DNA of 64,000 nucleotides. It comes from Pseudomonas parakoreensis (lineage in GTDB: Bacteria; Pseudomonadota; Gammaproteobacteria; Pseudomonadales; Pseudomonadaceae). This document shows, one piece after another, positions 47,671 to 56,887 of this stretch (position 1 is the stretch's first letter; every line of letters begins with the position of its first letter). Where the stretch lies: positions 186,001 to 250,000 of the forward strand of contig NZ_BQHY01000001.1 of assembly GCF_021602155.1 (NCBI RefSeq), written 5' to 3'. The notes under the pieces were generated by a model. That model saw only the letters and a list, made by a program, of their open reading frames with translations. It was not told where the DNA came from and did not search any database. The translations under genes were made by a program, and so were the position numbers.

Positions 47671-48887
47671 TGATCGAAACCAATCCTCTTATTGCGCTGG
47701 CAGCCTACCTGCTGGCCATCGTCACCTCCGCCCTGCTGTTGCGCGCGGTGCCGAAAATTGCCCGGCACCTGCAGCATTCCGGCGAAAGCCGCTATGCCAG
47801 CATCGACGGTCTGCGCGGCTATCTGGCGTTTGGTGTATTCGTGCACCATTCGATCATTACCTGGATCTTCTTGCGCACCGGCGTGATCGACTTCCCCCCG
47901 AGCAACTTCTATTCGATGCTGGGCCAGGGCAGCGTCGCGCTGTTCTTCATGATCACCGGGTTCCTGTTCTGGAGCCGCTTGCTCGCGCAGGGCCGCAACC
48001 ACGACTGGCTGGCGTTCGGCGTTTCGCGGGTGTTCCGCCTGTACCCGCTGTACCTGCCATTGATGCTGCTGGTGTTCGTCTCGATCTTCCACTTGCAGAG
48101 CTGGCAATTGAAAGAGCCGGGGCTGGAACTGTTCAAGCAGGTGCTTGCGTGGCTGACGTTCGACCGCCCGGACATCAACCAGTACCGACACTCCGGCATG
48201 CTGATATCCAACGTCACCTGGACGCTGGCCTATGAAGTGTTTTTCTACCTGGCACTGCCATTGGCCGGACTGGTGTTCATCTACCGCGGCAACTGGTTGC
48301 AAGTGGTGCTGTGCCTGATCGGCATCTACGCGCTGTACCAGATCATCGGTTGGGAGCATTCGCTGAAAAAGCACTTTCTGGCGAGTTTCCTCGGCGGTAT
48401 CGCCGCCGCGTACTGGATTCGCCGCCCGGCGCTCGTGGCATGGAGCCAGTCACGCCTGGCAAGCATCATCGCCGTGCTCGCGCTGGTGGTTGCGTTCACC
48501 GCGTTCAGTCGGGCGTTCAAGACTGCGCCGCTGTTTTTGCTGACGCTGTTTTTCGTGATCGTGGCGTCCGGCAACAACCTGTTCGGCGCGCTGAAACCAC
48601 GCAGCATTCGCTGGCTCGGCGAAATCAGCTACAGCACTTACCTGCTGCACGGTTTCGTCCTGTGGCTGATGGTGCAACGGCTGCCGCTGCTGCTGGATAT
48701 CGATGCGCGGGAAGCTTCGGTGTACCTGCCCCTGGTGGCGGTCTGCACGTGCCTGCTGATTTTGATCAGCAGCGTGACCTTCCTCTATATCGAGCAACCG
48801 GGCATGGCTGCCGGCAAGAAGGTTGTGCATTGGTTGCGCCAGCGCCAGAAGGGCGAAAAGCGCCTGCCGGAGAAAGTCGCTCGCTGA
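47670..48887 (+). CDS. OafA-type acyltransferase 3
   Basis: This 405-residue inner-membrane acyltransferase 3 protein has about ten membrane segments, with the conserved residues in IDGLRGYLA, FVHH and FRLYPLY. Such proteins acetylate O-antigen or other surface sugars. The start overlaps the waaL fusion stop (TGATG); a GTG one codon upstream is an alternative. It is co-transcribed with waaL, so it probably modifies LPS. Confidence 0.9.
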   Translation: MIETNPLIALAAYLLAIVTSALLLRAVPKIARHLQHSGESRYASIDGLRGYLAFGVFVHHSIITWIFLRTGVIDFPPSNFYSMLGQGSVALFFMITGFLFWSRLLAQGRNHDWLAFGVSRVFRLYPLYLPLMLLVFVSIFHLQSWQLKEPGLELFKQVLAWLTFDRPDINQYRHSGMLISNVTWTLAYEVFFYLALPLAGLVFIYRGNWLQVVLCLIGIYALYQIIGWEHSLKKHFLASFLGGIAAAYWIRRPALVAWSQSRLASIIAVLALVVAFTAFSRAFKTAPLFLLTLFFVIVASGNNLFGALKPRSIRWLGEISYSTYLLHGFVLWLMVQRLPLLLDIDAREASVYLPLVAVCTCLLILISSVTFLYIEQPGMAAGKKVVHWLRQRQKGEKRLPEKVAR

Positions 48888-48905
48888 GTGTGAGCGACCA
48901 GGACC

Positions 48906-49808
48906 TCAGTCCTTTTCCAGCGGAGAAAAGAGCAAGCGCCCCAAGCCGCGCCAGGTCTTCTTGTTCCAGGCCTTGAACGGGATCTGTGCCAGCAGTTCGC
49001 GGGCCAGCTTGCGATTGCGGTTGGCGGTCTTGAGGAACATCGAGTTCAGCGCCTTGAAGCGTACTTCGTCATACAGCGGATGATCGCTGAACAGCGCATA
49101 GGTGCGCAGAATGTTCTCGATCATGAAGCGATGGTTCTTGTACGAGTTGGTAGCGTGCTTGCGGTAGCGCGCCATCACCACGTTCAAACCGTCGATGAAG
49201 TAGCCGGCGCGGGTCACTTTCAGCTCGATGTACAGGTCCTCAAGGCGAATCGTCGGATCGAAGCCACCCACCTTGTCCAGCGCCTCACGACGGATCATCA
49301 GCGTCGGTGCCGGTGGATACGGCTTGCGCTCAAGGAACATATCGTCGAAATCCAGACGGCGGAACGGCACGTCACGGCGCTGACGCTTCTCCGGGTAAAG
49401 GCTGCCATCGGCGTGCATCAATTCGATGTTGCCGGCGCAGATCCCGACTTCGGGCTTGCCGTCCATGTACGCCACCTGGGTGGCGATTCTCTCCGGGTAC
49501 ATGATGTCGTCGGAGCCGAACGGCACGATCAGGCTGCCCTTGGCACGAGCGATGGCGCCGTTGAGGGTGTTGGTCAGACCCTGATTCTGCTGCACACGAA
49601 AATCGAAACCGTACTGCGCCTGCAACGCGCTGATGCGCTCGACACTGTCGTCCTTCGAACCGTCATCGACCACCAGCAGCTCAATGTTCTTGTAGGTCTG
49701 ATTGAGGACGCTGAGGATGCTTTCCTCGATGTACGGGCCGTGGTTGTACGAGGCGATGATCACCGTGACGAGGGCGTTGGCTTCGCTCATGACTTGTTCT
49801 TCGCTCAC
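48906..49808 (-). CDS. Glycosyltransferase family 2 (candidate WapR)
   Basis: This is a 300-residue GT-A-fold transferase with VIIASYNHGPYIEES at the N-terminus, the DDGS/DD motifs for nucleotide-sugar binding and the FGSDDIMYP acceptor motif. It is the last gene of the LPS operon and overlaps ssg by 4 bp (GTGA). The start is GTG at 49808 with AGGAG 6 nt upstream. The position fits PAO1 PA5000 (wapR, a rhamnosyltransferase), but substrate is not readable from sequence. Confidence 0.85.
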   Translation of the reverse strand: MSEEQVMSEANALVTVIIASYNHGPYIEESILSVLNQTYKNIELLVVDDGSKDDSVERISALQAQYGFDFRVQQNQGLTNTLNGAIARAKGSLIVPFGSDDIMYPERIATQVAYMDGKPEVGICAGNIELMHADGSLYPEKRQRRDVPFRRLDFDDMFLERKPYPPAPTLMIRREALDKVGGFDPTIRLEDLYIELKVTRAGYFIDGLNVVMARYRKHATNSYKNHRFMIENILRTYALFSDHPLYDEVRFKALNSMFLKTANRNRKLARELLAQIPFKAWNKKTWRGLGRLLFSPLEKD

Positions 49809-50959
49809 CGCTGCTCCTTGCGGGCCTGCTCGAGGCCAGAGTCGATCAGGTCCAGGTATTGCTGACGGAACACCTCGATGTCGTGTTGTTCCTGCAGGTA
49901 GCGATAAGCCTGCTCGCCCTTGGCCTTGAGTTCTTCATCCGATAGCGCGAGATAGTTGTCCAGCGCGGCGACCAGACTCGGTACATCCTTGGGTGTAATC
50001 GCCAAGCCACCGGCGCCTTCGATCAGCGGCAACATGGCCGGCACATTCGAGGCGATCACCGGCAGGTGTCCGCTCATGCCTTCGAGCAAGGCCAGGCCGA
50101 GGCCTTCGGCCAGCGAGGGCATGGTCCAGATGTCGAACGCACGCACGTATTGCAGGGCGTTTTCCTTGAACCCCAGCAGATGCGCACGGCCGCTCAAGCC
50201 CAGTTGCTCAATCTCCGCCGCCAGCGGCGCTTGCAGGCGTCCGGCACCGATAATTGCCAATTGAGTGTTCGGGTATTTGTCTTTCAGCGCGGCGAAAGCT
50301 TGCAACAGATAGGTGTGGCCCTTGACCGACACCAGCCGCCCCAGCGCGCCAATCAAACGCACATTCGGGTCGAGGCCCAACAACTCGCGGGCTTTGTCGC
50401 GGCTGTGCTGCAAGCCTTCGGCCTGCTCGATGTCGATGGCATTGGTAATGGCGTAGGTGTTCTGGTCGGTGAAGCCGCAATCGCAATCGAGCAGGTACTG
50501 TTTGACCGCCGGCGAAACGCCGACAAAGCGCCAGTGCCGATCGATCAGGCGCTGGGTCTGACGACGTCGGTAAAAGCGGTCGTATTCGCCGAAACCGTGG
50601 GAGATGCCAATGCACAGCGGCACCTTCAACCAGCGGTTGAGCGCCAGCATCATGTTCACCGGCTTGAAGCGGTTGCAGATCACCACATCGAACTTTTCCC
50701 GACGGCAGAACTTGTACAGCTGCCACATCGCCCGCAGGCGCATGCCTTTGAGCGACTTGTCGGAAAACTCGAAGTACACCGAACGGTCAGCCCGGCTCAC
50801 CGGCTCGCCCGGCCCCGGTTTGCCGCGCAGGAACGCCGCCGTGACTTCATAGCGATCAGCCGGTAACGCCTTGACGATCTGCTCGGCCAGGTCGGCGAAA
50901 TCATGGGCTTTGACGTTGTAGTCGGGTTGCAGCTGCAACACCTTGGACCGTTGACTCAT
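49805..50959 (-). CDS. ssg: Cell-surface sugar glycosyltransferase Ssg
   Basis: This is a 384-residue GT-B glycosyltransferase (group 1) with the C-terminal EGLGLALLEGMSG donor motif. In P. aeruginosa and P. alkylphenolica, Ssg is needed for LPS and exopolysaccharide and affects phage sensitivity and biofilm. It overlaps both neighbours by 4 bp, within the LPS operon. Confidence 0.87.
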   Translation of the reverse strand: MSQRSKVLQLQPDYNVKAHDFADLAEQIVKALPADRYEVTAAFLRGKPGPGEPVSRADRSVYFEFSDKSLKGMRLRAMWQLYKFCRREKFDVVICNRFKPVNMMLALNRWLKVPLCIGISHGFGEYDRFYRRRQTQRLIDRHWRFVGVSPAVKQYLLDCDCGFTDQNTYAITNAIDIEQAEGLQHSRDKARELLGLDPNVRLIGALGRLVSVKGHTYLLQAFAALKDKYPNTQLAIIGAGRLQAPLAAEIEQLGLSGRAHLLGFKENALQYVRAFDIWTMPSLAEGLGLALLEGMSGHLPVIASNVPAMLPLIEGAGGLAITPKDVPSLVAALDNYLALSDEELKAKGEQAYRYLQEQHDIEVFRQQYLDLIDSGLEQARKEQR

Positions 50960-52404
50960 GACTCTCCCCGCTGATCGCCCGGTTCACCGTGCTTCAATAA
51001 CCAGAACAATTCCTGGCGTCTGACCGCTTTTCGAAAAAACTCGTTTTCCCCGTATACCGAGGATGTCCGCCCGGCGAGCAGGCGCTGAATCAGGCGGCGC
51101 AGGCGACGCTTGAACGGTGCCGGCGGCTGCAGGTCATGCATCATGCCCAGCGCCATGGCCTTGTCCCGCTGTTGTTCAAGGGACAGCGACAGGCACAGCG
51201 GCTGCATCGGCACCGCCGCATCGAAGGCCGGCGGCAAGGCAATGCCCTGCCCGGTGTTGCCCATCGGCCAGCGGTCGTTGTCGTGCAAATGGTTGGCGTA
51301 ACCGAGCAACGTCGGCTGCCAGTCGAGACTTTGGAGCGCCTGCAAAACCGCTTGCTGGGCGCAGACATGATCGGGATGCGGATCAAGGGTCGGGTGCGGC
51401 AACACGATCACGTCCGGACGGGCGCGCAGCAGCACTTCACGCAGGTCGGCCAGCAGGTTGTTCCAGGTCGGCGCACCATCGGCGTCGCCCGGCAGAGTGA
51501 ACGGATTCAACTGACGAAACAGGCGCGTGTCATTCAAGTCCGCTTCGCGCGAACCTACTGCCTGATTCGGCGCAGCTTGCATCGCGGCCAGTTGCAGACA
51601 AAAGTAACCGAGCTGCACGCAGTGTTCCTGCGGGACACCGGCCCAACGCGGCACGGCGAGGCTGTCCCAGGCGCGCAACCGGCCCTTGAGTCGCGCCGCT
51701 TCGACCTTGTTCATGCCCATCTGTTGATAGTGTTCGGCTTCGATTTCGCCTGCGGTCAGGGTGACGATCCAGGCTTCGTCGGCCTGACTGTACAAGCCAT
51801 AGGCCGCCAGTTCGGCGTCGTCGGCGTGCGGGGCGATGACCATCACCCGCTGACGACGGTAATCAGGCTGTTCCAGCGCCCACAACACCGGTTCGCCGGA
51901 CACCCGGCAGAAGCGCCCGCGCAGGCGCAACTGGCCTTGCGACAGAGCTTGCGCCTGACCGCTGAGATTCAGATAGCGCAGGCCATTGACCCCGCGCTCG
52001 AAGGTTTGCGCATCCGGATTAGTCCCGCCGAGCAGTTCCACGCGCGGATCAAAGAAGCGTCCGAGCCAACTGCTTTTGACCTTTACCGCGAGGATCAACG
52101 TCGCTTCGTCGACCAGCATCACACCTTCATCCAGACGCAATTGTTCGCCGTTCAGATGCACTTTCGGCTGCGGTGTGAACGGTGGAAAGCTGTACTGGTA
52201 ATCGTCTTTCGGCGAATAGAACAGGTGATCGGCAAACCACGCTTCATGGGCGACCCAGCCAAGCACCGCGAGCACCAGCGGCAACCACCACGCCACCAGC
52301 ACCCCGAGCGCGATCAACACGATCAGGGCGATCAGCAAGGTAATGCGTTTATTGCGCCGATGACGCTTGAGCAGTTGCTGTTTGCGGCTCATGGGCTGAC
52401 TCAT
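50956..52404 (-). CDS. dnpA: PIG-L family de-N-acetylase DnpA
   Basis: This is a 482-residue membrane-anchored PIG-L deacetylase. It has an N-terminal basic stretch, a membrane segment (about 20-48) and a zinc site in APHADDAE plus a later HPDH. In P. aeruginosa DnpA affects drug tolerance (persistence) and acts on surface sugars. The start overlaps the Mig-14-like stop (ATGA). Confidence 0.9.
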   Translation of the reverse strand: MSQPMSRKQQLLKRHRRNKRITLLIALIVLIALGVLVAWWLPLVLAVLGWVAHEAWFADHLFYSPKDDYQYSFPPFTPQPKVHLNGEQLRLDEGVMLVDEATLILAVKVKSSWLGRFFDPRVELLGGTNPDAQTFERGVNGLRYLNLSGQAQALSQGQLRLRGRFCRVSGEPVLWALEQPDYRRQRVMVIAPHADDAELAAYGLYSQADEAWIVTLTAGEIEAEHYQQMGMNKVEAARLKGRLRAWDSLAVPRWAGVPQEHCVQLGYFCLQLAAMQAAPNQAVGSREADLNDTRLFRQLNPFTLPGDADGAPTWNNLLADLREVLLRARPDVIVLPHPTLDPHPDHVCAQQAVLQALQSLDWQPTLLGYANHLHDNDRWPMGNTGQGIALPPAFDAAVPMQPLCLSLSLEQQRDKAMALGMMHDLQPPAPFKRRLRRLIQRLLAGRTSSVYGENEFFRKAVRRQELFWLLKHGEPGDQRGES

Positions 52405-53297
52405 ACGGTGAACACCGGCACAGGATTGCACCAGCGATCCTTGTATTCACGGTCGGCGCGACCGAAGGAAAACCGCAGCGGCTTGTTCAGTGCTCGCGCG
52501 TGCTCCCAGGCGCTTTGCGTATTGAGGAAGCTCAACACACTGCCAGGGCTGAATTCGCGGGTCTCGGGGTCGACGCCGCCGTTGATGTACTCGACGCTGA
52601 TCCACTCCGGCGCTTCGACGCGGTACACCAGTTGAATGGCGATCGGCGCATCATTGAGGAAAATCACCGAGCCGATCAACAGTTCGCGCAGCAGCCCGAT
52701 GACGTCGGCCATGCGCGCCGCGCCGGTGGCCGGAAAGCCCCAGCGGCGCTGGAACAGATCACAGTAGATCGCCGCCAGTTCGGCACTGGAAAACTCACTG
52801 ACCGGACGCACCAGTCCACCCGCCTCTTCCAGCAAGCGCAGTTCGCGGCGCTGGTTGTAGCGAAACTTCTTCGACAATTCTTCGGGGGTGCGGGCCATGG
52901 CCAGTTGTTCGGTCTGCAACTTGAGGCCGCTGAAGCGGTTTTCGTTGAGCGCCGACAGATAGCGGGCGCGATGGCGCAGCGGCGCCTGGGCATCGGCGGC
53001 GGCCGGCAGGATCAACTCGGCATTGCCGAGGTCGAACAGGCCTTTCTTGCCGTTGCGCTTGAGCACGTCTTTGGACAGCGCCAAATCACGGCCCCAGGTC
53101 GGGATCGCCGCTTTGACTTCGCCGCCCTGCTCCCAGGCCAGATAACGCACCGGGATACCGGCCAGATCCGCCAGGCGTTCGACCACCAGCGGATGGGTCG
53201 CGACACTGCCGCCAAAACGCTGCCAGGCGCTGGCATAGGTGGAGGCGTCAACGGGCGACCAGCCACGTTCGCGCCAGCCTTGAAATCGGTTGAGCAT
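52401..53297 (-). CDS. Mig-14-like antimicrobial-peptide tolerance protein
   Basis: This 298-residue protein of the Mig-14/GNAT-like family is conserved in this LPS cluster (PA5003 in PAO1). Mig-14 in Salmonella supports resistance to cationic antimicrobial peptides. Its fold resembles an acetyltransferase (FRYNQRRELRLLEEAGG), but the substrate is unknown. It overlaps wapH by 1 bp. Confidence 0.83.
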   Translation of the reverse strand: MLNRFQGWRERGWSPVDASTYASAWQRFGGSVATHPLVVERLADLAGIPVRYLAWEQGGEVKAAIPTWGRDLALSKDVLKRNGKKGLFDLGNAELILPAAADAQAPLRHRARYLSALNENRFSGLKLQTEQLAMARTPEELSKKFRYNQRRELRLLEEAGGLVRPVSEFSSAELAAIYCDLFQRRWGFPATGAARMADVIGLLRELLIGSVIFLNDAPIAIQLVYRVEAPEWISVEYINGGVDPETREFSPGSVLSFLNTQSAWEHARALNKPLRFSFGRADREYKDRWCNPVPVFTV

Positions 53298-54427
53298 CAG
53301 CCCCTCGGTGCCAGATCGATAACTTGCGGCAGACGCCAGAAGGTGTCGCGCACCGCACGGTCGGAGAAACGCTCACGCAGACGATCGAGCATCAGCTCGG
53401 CGCACTGCCGGCGTTGCTGATCATCCATACCGGCCAAATGTTGCAGGCCTTGGGCAAGGTGTTCGGCATCGCCCAGCGGGAACAGAATGCCCACGCCTTC
53501 GACCACTTCCTTGGCCCCGCCACAGGCAGTGGCGAGCAAAGGCACGCCGGCGGCCATGGCTTCGAGCAGCACCATGCCGAACGGTTCGTGATCGGAGCTC
53601 AGGGCAAACACATCGAAGGCGCGGAAGTAATTGCGCGCGTCCGGCACCTGACCGAGAAACAACACCCGATCACCGATGCCCAGTTCGCGCGCCAGTTCCT
53701 TGAGGTCCTGCTCCAGACGGCCCTTGCCGAGAATCACCAGCTGACTGTTGCCCGGCAGACCCGGCAACGCGGCAGCAAAACCGTGCAGCAAGGTGGCCTG
53801 ATCCTTGTCCGGGTGCAGCCGTCCAACGTTGCCGACAATGAACGCATCAGCCGCCAGACCGAGGGTCTCGCGGGCTTCGTGGGCTGACACCTGACTGGCC
53901 TGCAAGGCCGGCACATCGATGCGGTTGTACAAGGTCTGGATGCGGGTCGACGGCCATTTCGGCAGGCAGCGCCGCATGTCGTCGCGCACGGCATCGGAGA
54001 CGCCGAGCAGGCTCAGGCGCTTGCGGAAAATGTGCGCGAACAGCTTGCGCGTGCCGCGTTTGTAATCGTCAAACGCGTGGTGCACGCCAATCACCGGCAG
54101 CGACGTGCCGAGCAAGGCGATGTAGATCGGCTTGAAGCGATGGGCGATGCAGAAACTGAAATTGCGTGAAGCGGCGATCTTGCGCAAATCGCCGATGGCG
54201 CCCAGCTTCAGGCCACGAATGGCCTTGGAGCTGTATTCCATGAACAACACTTCATCGGAAGCACACGCTGCGGCCACCTCGCTATCGGCGGCCCCGGTCA
54301 GAAAGACCGTGGTCACCCGATAACCGGTGCCCGCGAACAGGCTGGCGTACTGCCGTGCGCAGTCGAGGAACGGCCCGTCATAGCCGTGACAGAACTGCAG
54401 CACATGGCGTTCAGCCGAGCGAGTCAT
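53297..54427 (-). CDS. wapH: LPS core glycosyltransferase WapH
   Basis: This is a 376-residue GT-B glycosyltransferase with the E-x7-E type donor motif in SSDHEPFGMVLLEAM. WapH in P. aeruginosa adds an outer-core glucose; that assignment rests on synteny between wapO and the Mig-14-like gene. It overlaps the wapO stop by 17 bp. Confidence 0.85.
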   Translation of the reverse strand: MTRSAERHVLQFCHGYDGPFLDCARQYASLFAGTGYRVTTVFLTGAADSEVAAACASDEVLFMEYSSKAIRGLKLGAIGDLRKIAASRNFSFCIAHRFKPIYIALLGTSLPVIGVHHAFDDYKRGTRKLFAHIFRKRLSLLGVSDAVRDDMRRCLPKWPSTRIQTLYNRIDVPALQASQVSAHEARETLGLAADAFIVGNVGRLHPDKDQATLLHGFAAALPGLPGNSQLVILGKGRLEQDLKELARELGIGDRVLFLGQVPDARNYFRAFDVFALSSDHEPFGMVLLEAMAAGVPLLATACGGAKEVVEGVGILFPLGDAEHLAQGLQHLAGMDDQQRRQCAELMLDRLRERFSDRAVRDTFWRLPQVIDLAPRG

Positions 54428-56168
54428 AAGCGTTTGCGCCCTCTTTGACCACCAGAATGTCTTCCATGATCAGGTACTGAAGATCGGAACCGAAGAACAT
54501 GTTCAGGGCATCGGTCGGCGAGCAGATCATCGGTTCACCACGACGGTTCAGCGAGGTGTTCAGCGACACGCCGTTGCCGGTGAGATTTTCCAGCGCCTTC
54601 ATCATGTCGTAGTAGCGCGGGTTGTATTCGCGCTTCAGGACCTGGGCCCGGGAAGTGCCATCTTCGTGGACAACTTCCGGCACGCGGGTCTTCCACTCTT
54701 CCGCCACTTCGAAGGTGAAGGTCATGAACGGCGCCGGGTGATCGATCTTGATCATCTGCGGTGCAACGGTGTCGAGCATCGACGGGCAGAAAGGCCTCCA
54801 GCGCTCGCGGAACTTGATCTGGTGATTGATGCGATCAGCCACACCGGCCACGCTCGGGCAACCGATGATCGAACGACCGCCCAGAGCACGCGGACCGAAC
54901 TCCATGCGGCCCTGGAACCAGGCCACCGGGTTGCCATCGACCATGATTTTGGCGATCTGCTCCGGCATGTTGTCGAGCTTGCGCCAGGTCGGTTTGTTCT
55001 CGTGACGGGCGCACGCGGCGATCACGTCTTCGTTGCTGTAGGACGGGCCGAGGTAGACGTGTTCCATCTTCTCGACCGGCACGCCACGGGCGTGCGACAC
55101 ATAGGCCGCGGCACCGACTGCGGTGCCGGCGTCGCCGGATGCAGGCTGTACGAACAGCTCTTTGACGTCGTCACGGGCGATGATTTTCTGGTTGAGCTTG
55201 ACGTTCAACGCGCAGCCACCGGCGTAGGCCAGCTTGCCGGTTTCCTTGAGCACGTCGCCCAGGTAGTAATCGATCATCTGCAGCGCGATTTTTTCGAACA
55301 GTGCCTGGATGCTGGCGGCGTAGTGGATGTAAGGCTCGTCGGCGATGTCGCCCTCGCGCTTGGGGCCCAGCCACTCGATCAGTTTCGGCGAGAAGTAGTA
55401 ACCCTTGCCCTTCTCCTTGTAGCGACGCAGGCCGATCACGTTGGCGTAGTCAGTGTTGATCACCAGCTCGCCGTTCTCGAAGGAAGCCAGGCGCGAGAAG
55501 TCGTATTTGCTGGCGTCGCCGTACGGCGCCATGCCCATGACCTTGAACTCACCGTCGAGCATGTCGAAGCCGAGGAACTCGGTGATCGCGCCGTACAGGC
55601 CGCCGAGGGAGTCCGGATCGAAAAATTCCTTGATCTTGTGGATCTTGCCGTTTTCGCCATAGCCGAAGAAGGTCGTGGCGTACTCGCCCTTGCCGTCGAT
55701 GCCGAGGATCGCGGTTTTCTCTTTGAAACCCGAGCAGTGGTAGGCGCTGGAGGCGTGAGCCAGGTGGTGCTCGACCGGCTCGATCTTGATCTTCTTCGGA
55801 TCAAAGCCCAGTTGCTCCAGGCACCAGACGATCTTGTTGCGATAACGCTTGTAGCGACGGTTGCCCATCAGGATCGCGTCGAGTGCACGATCCGGGGCGT
55901 ACCAGTAACGCTTGGCATACTGCCAGCGGGCCTTGCCGAACAGGCTGATCGGGGCGAACGGAATCGCCACCACGTCAACGTCGGACGGCTTGATGCCGGC
56001 CTGTTCCAGGCAGAACTTCGCCGATTCGTAGGGCATGCGGTTCTTTGCATGCTTATCGCGGACGAAGCGCTCCTCTTCAGCCGCCGCCACCAGCTTGCCG
56101 TCGATGTACAAGGCGGCTGAAGGGTCATGGCTAAGGGCGCCGGACAGGCCAAGAATCGTCAATGCCAC
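54411..56168 (-). CDS. wapO: O-carbamoyltransferase WapO
   Basis: This is a 585-residue NodU/CmcH-family carbamoyltransferase that carbamoylates a heptose of the LPS inner core. The ATP-binding N-terminus starts GLSGALSHDPS, HHLAHASSAY follows, and the C-terminal part has EFGPRALGGRSI and NTSLNRRGEPM. The start is GTG at 56168. It leads a gene block after a 700-bp gap containing the YceK-like gene. Confidence 0.93.
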   Translation of the reverse strand: MALTILGLSGALSHDPSAALYIDGKLVAAAEEERFVRDKHAKNRMPYESAKFCLEQAGIKPSDVDVVAIPFAPISLFGKARWQYAKRYWYAPDRALDAILMGNRRYKRYRNKIVWCLEQLGFDPKKIKIEPVEHHLAHASSAYHCSGFKEKTAILGIDGKGEYATTFFGYGENGKIHKIKEFFDPDSLGGLYGAITEFLGFDMLDGEFKVMGMAPYGDASKYDFSRLASFENGELVINTDYANVIGLRRYKEKGKGYYFSPKLIEWLGPKREGDIADEPYIHYAASIQALFEKIALQMIDYYLGDVLKETGKLAYAGGCALNVKLNQKIIARDDVKELFVQPASGDAGTAVGAAAYVSHARGVPVEKMEHVYLGPSYSNEDVIAACARHENKPTWRKLDNMPEQIAKIMVDGNPVAWFQGRMEFGPRALGGRSIIGCPSVAGVADRINHQIKFRERWRPFCPSMLDTVAPQMIKIDHPAPFMTFTFEVAEEWKTRVPEVVHEDGTSRAQVLKREYNPRYYDMMKALENLTGNGVSLNTSLNRRGEPMICSPTDALNMFFGSDLQYLIMEDILVVKEGANAYDSLG

Positions 56169-56339
56169 AGGGTCTAGCCTCTTTAGTCTGCATTCAGGCG
56201 CGATGCGCCTTGAAAATTGATGTGCCCTCGCACCGGGCGAGAGACAGCTAAAGGGCGGGATTATAGCGTAAACGTGGCGGGAATGACCCTGTGCGAATTG
56301 CCCTTGGTGAATCGGCCCGGTGAAACCTTGCTTTCACAC

Positions 56340-56675
56340 TCAATAACCGCCCGCGCGCCAATAGATACCGAGATTGCCGTCACTGGCTTGGCGGTAAATC
56401 GTATACGGCAACACCACCGTATCCAGCACCCCGGACAACGGCAGGTCGAGCAACACGAACGGCTCCAGGACGCCGGAGGGGTCTGGGGACGCGTGGAGTA
56501 CGCAGACGTCGAACGCCAGCCCGCTGTAGCTCCGTGGAATCGACTGGCAATAGGTTTTCTGTTTGCGCAGGTCGCGGGCGACGTCAGCGTCCATCTGCCA
56601 TACCGGGGCGGCAGTGCCGGAGCCGGATAAAAGCCATGCGCAGGTGCCCAGTGTTACAGCGCTTTGGATGCTCAA
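56340..56675 (-). CDS. YceK/YidQ-like protein with altered lipobox
   Basis: This is a 111-residue small envelope protein of the YceK/YidQ type: QSIPRSYSGLAFD (about 50-62), then DLPLSGVLDTVVLPYTIY. The normal lipobox is changed to LSGSG: the expected cysteine is encoded as TCC (Ser), so lipidation is probably lost. The start is TTG at 56675 with GGAGGG upstream; the longer frame to 56729 has no support. It is an isolated gene between two LPS gene blocks. Confidence 0.7.
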   Translation of the reverse strand: MSIQSAVTLGTCAWLLSGSGTAAPVWQMDADVARDLRKQKTYCQSIPRSYSGLAFDVCVLHASPDPSGVLEPFVLLDLPLSGVLDTVVLPYTIYRQASDGNLGIYWRAGGY

Positions 56676-56819
56676 GGTTTGCCCTCCGAAGTGGTCAGGG
56701 CAAGCTGGCATCGGGGCTGGAACGGGCAAAGCTCATGGCTTCTGGAGACGCTGCAGGACACGTCAGTGGAGTTCGTCCGCTGTTGCTTAACCGGATTTTT
56801 TTGGGGCTTTAAAGCCCTA

Positions 56820-56882
56820 TCGCGAGCAGGCTCACTCCTACAGGGGAATGCTTTCCCATGTGGGAGCCAGCCTGCTGGCGAG
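56820..56882. repeat. REP pair, family B, diverged
   Basis: Two shortened inverted units (GCGAGCAGGCTCACTCCTAC and GTGGGAGCCAGCCTGCTGGC) lie just downstream of the tandem-kinase gene. Confidence 0.75.
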
Positions 56883-56887
56883 GCGGC

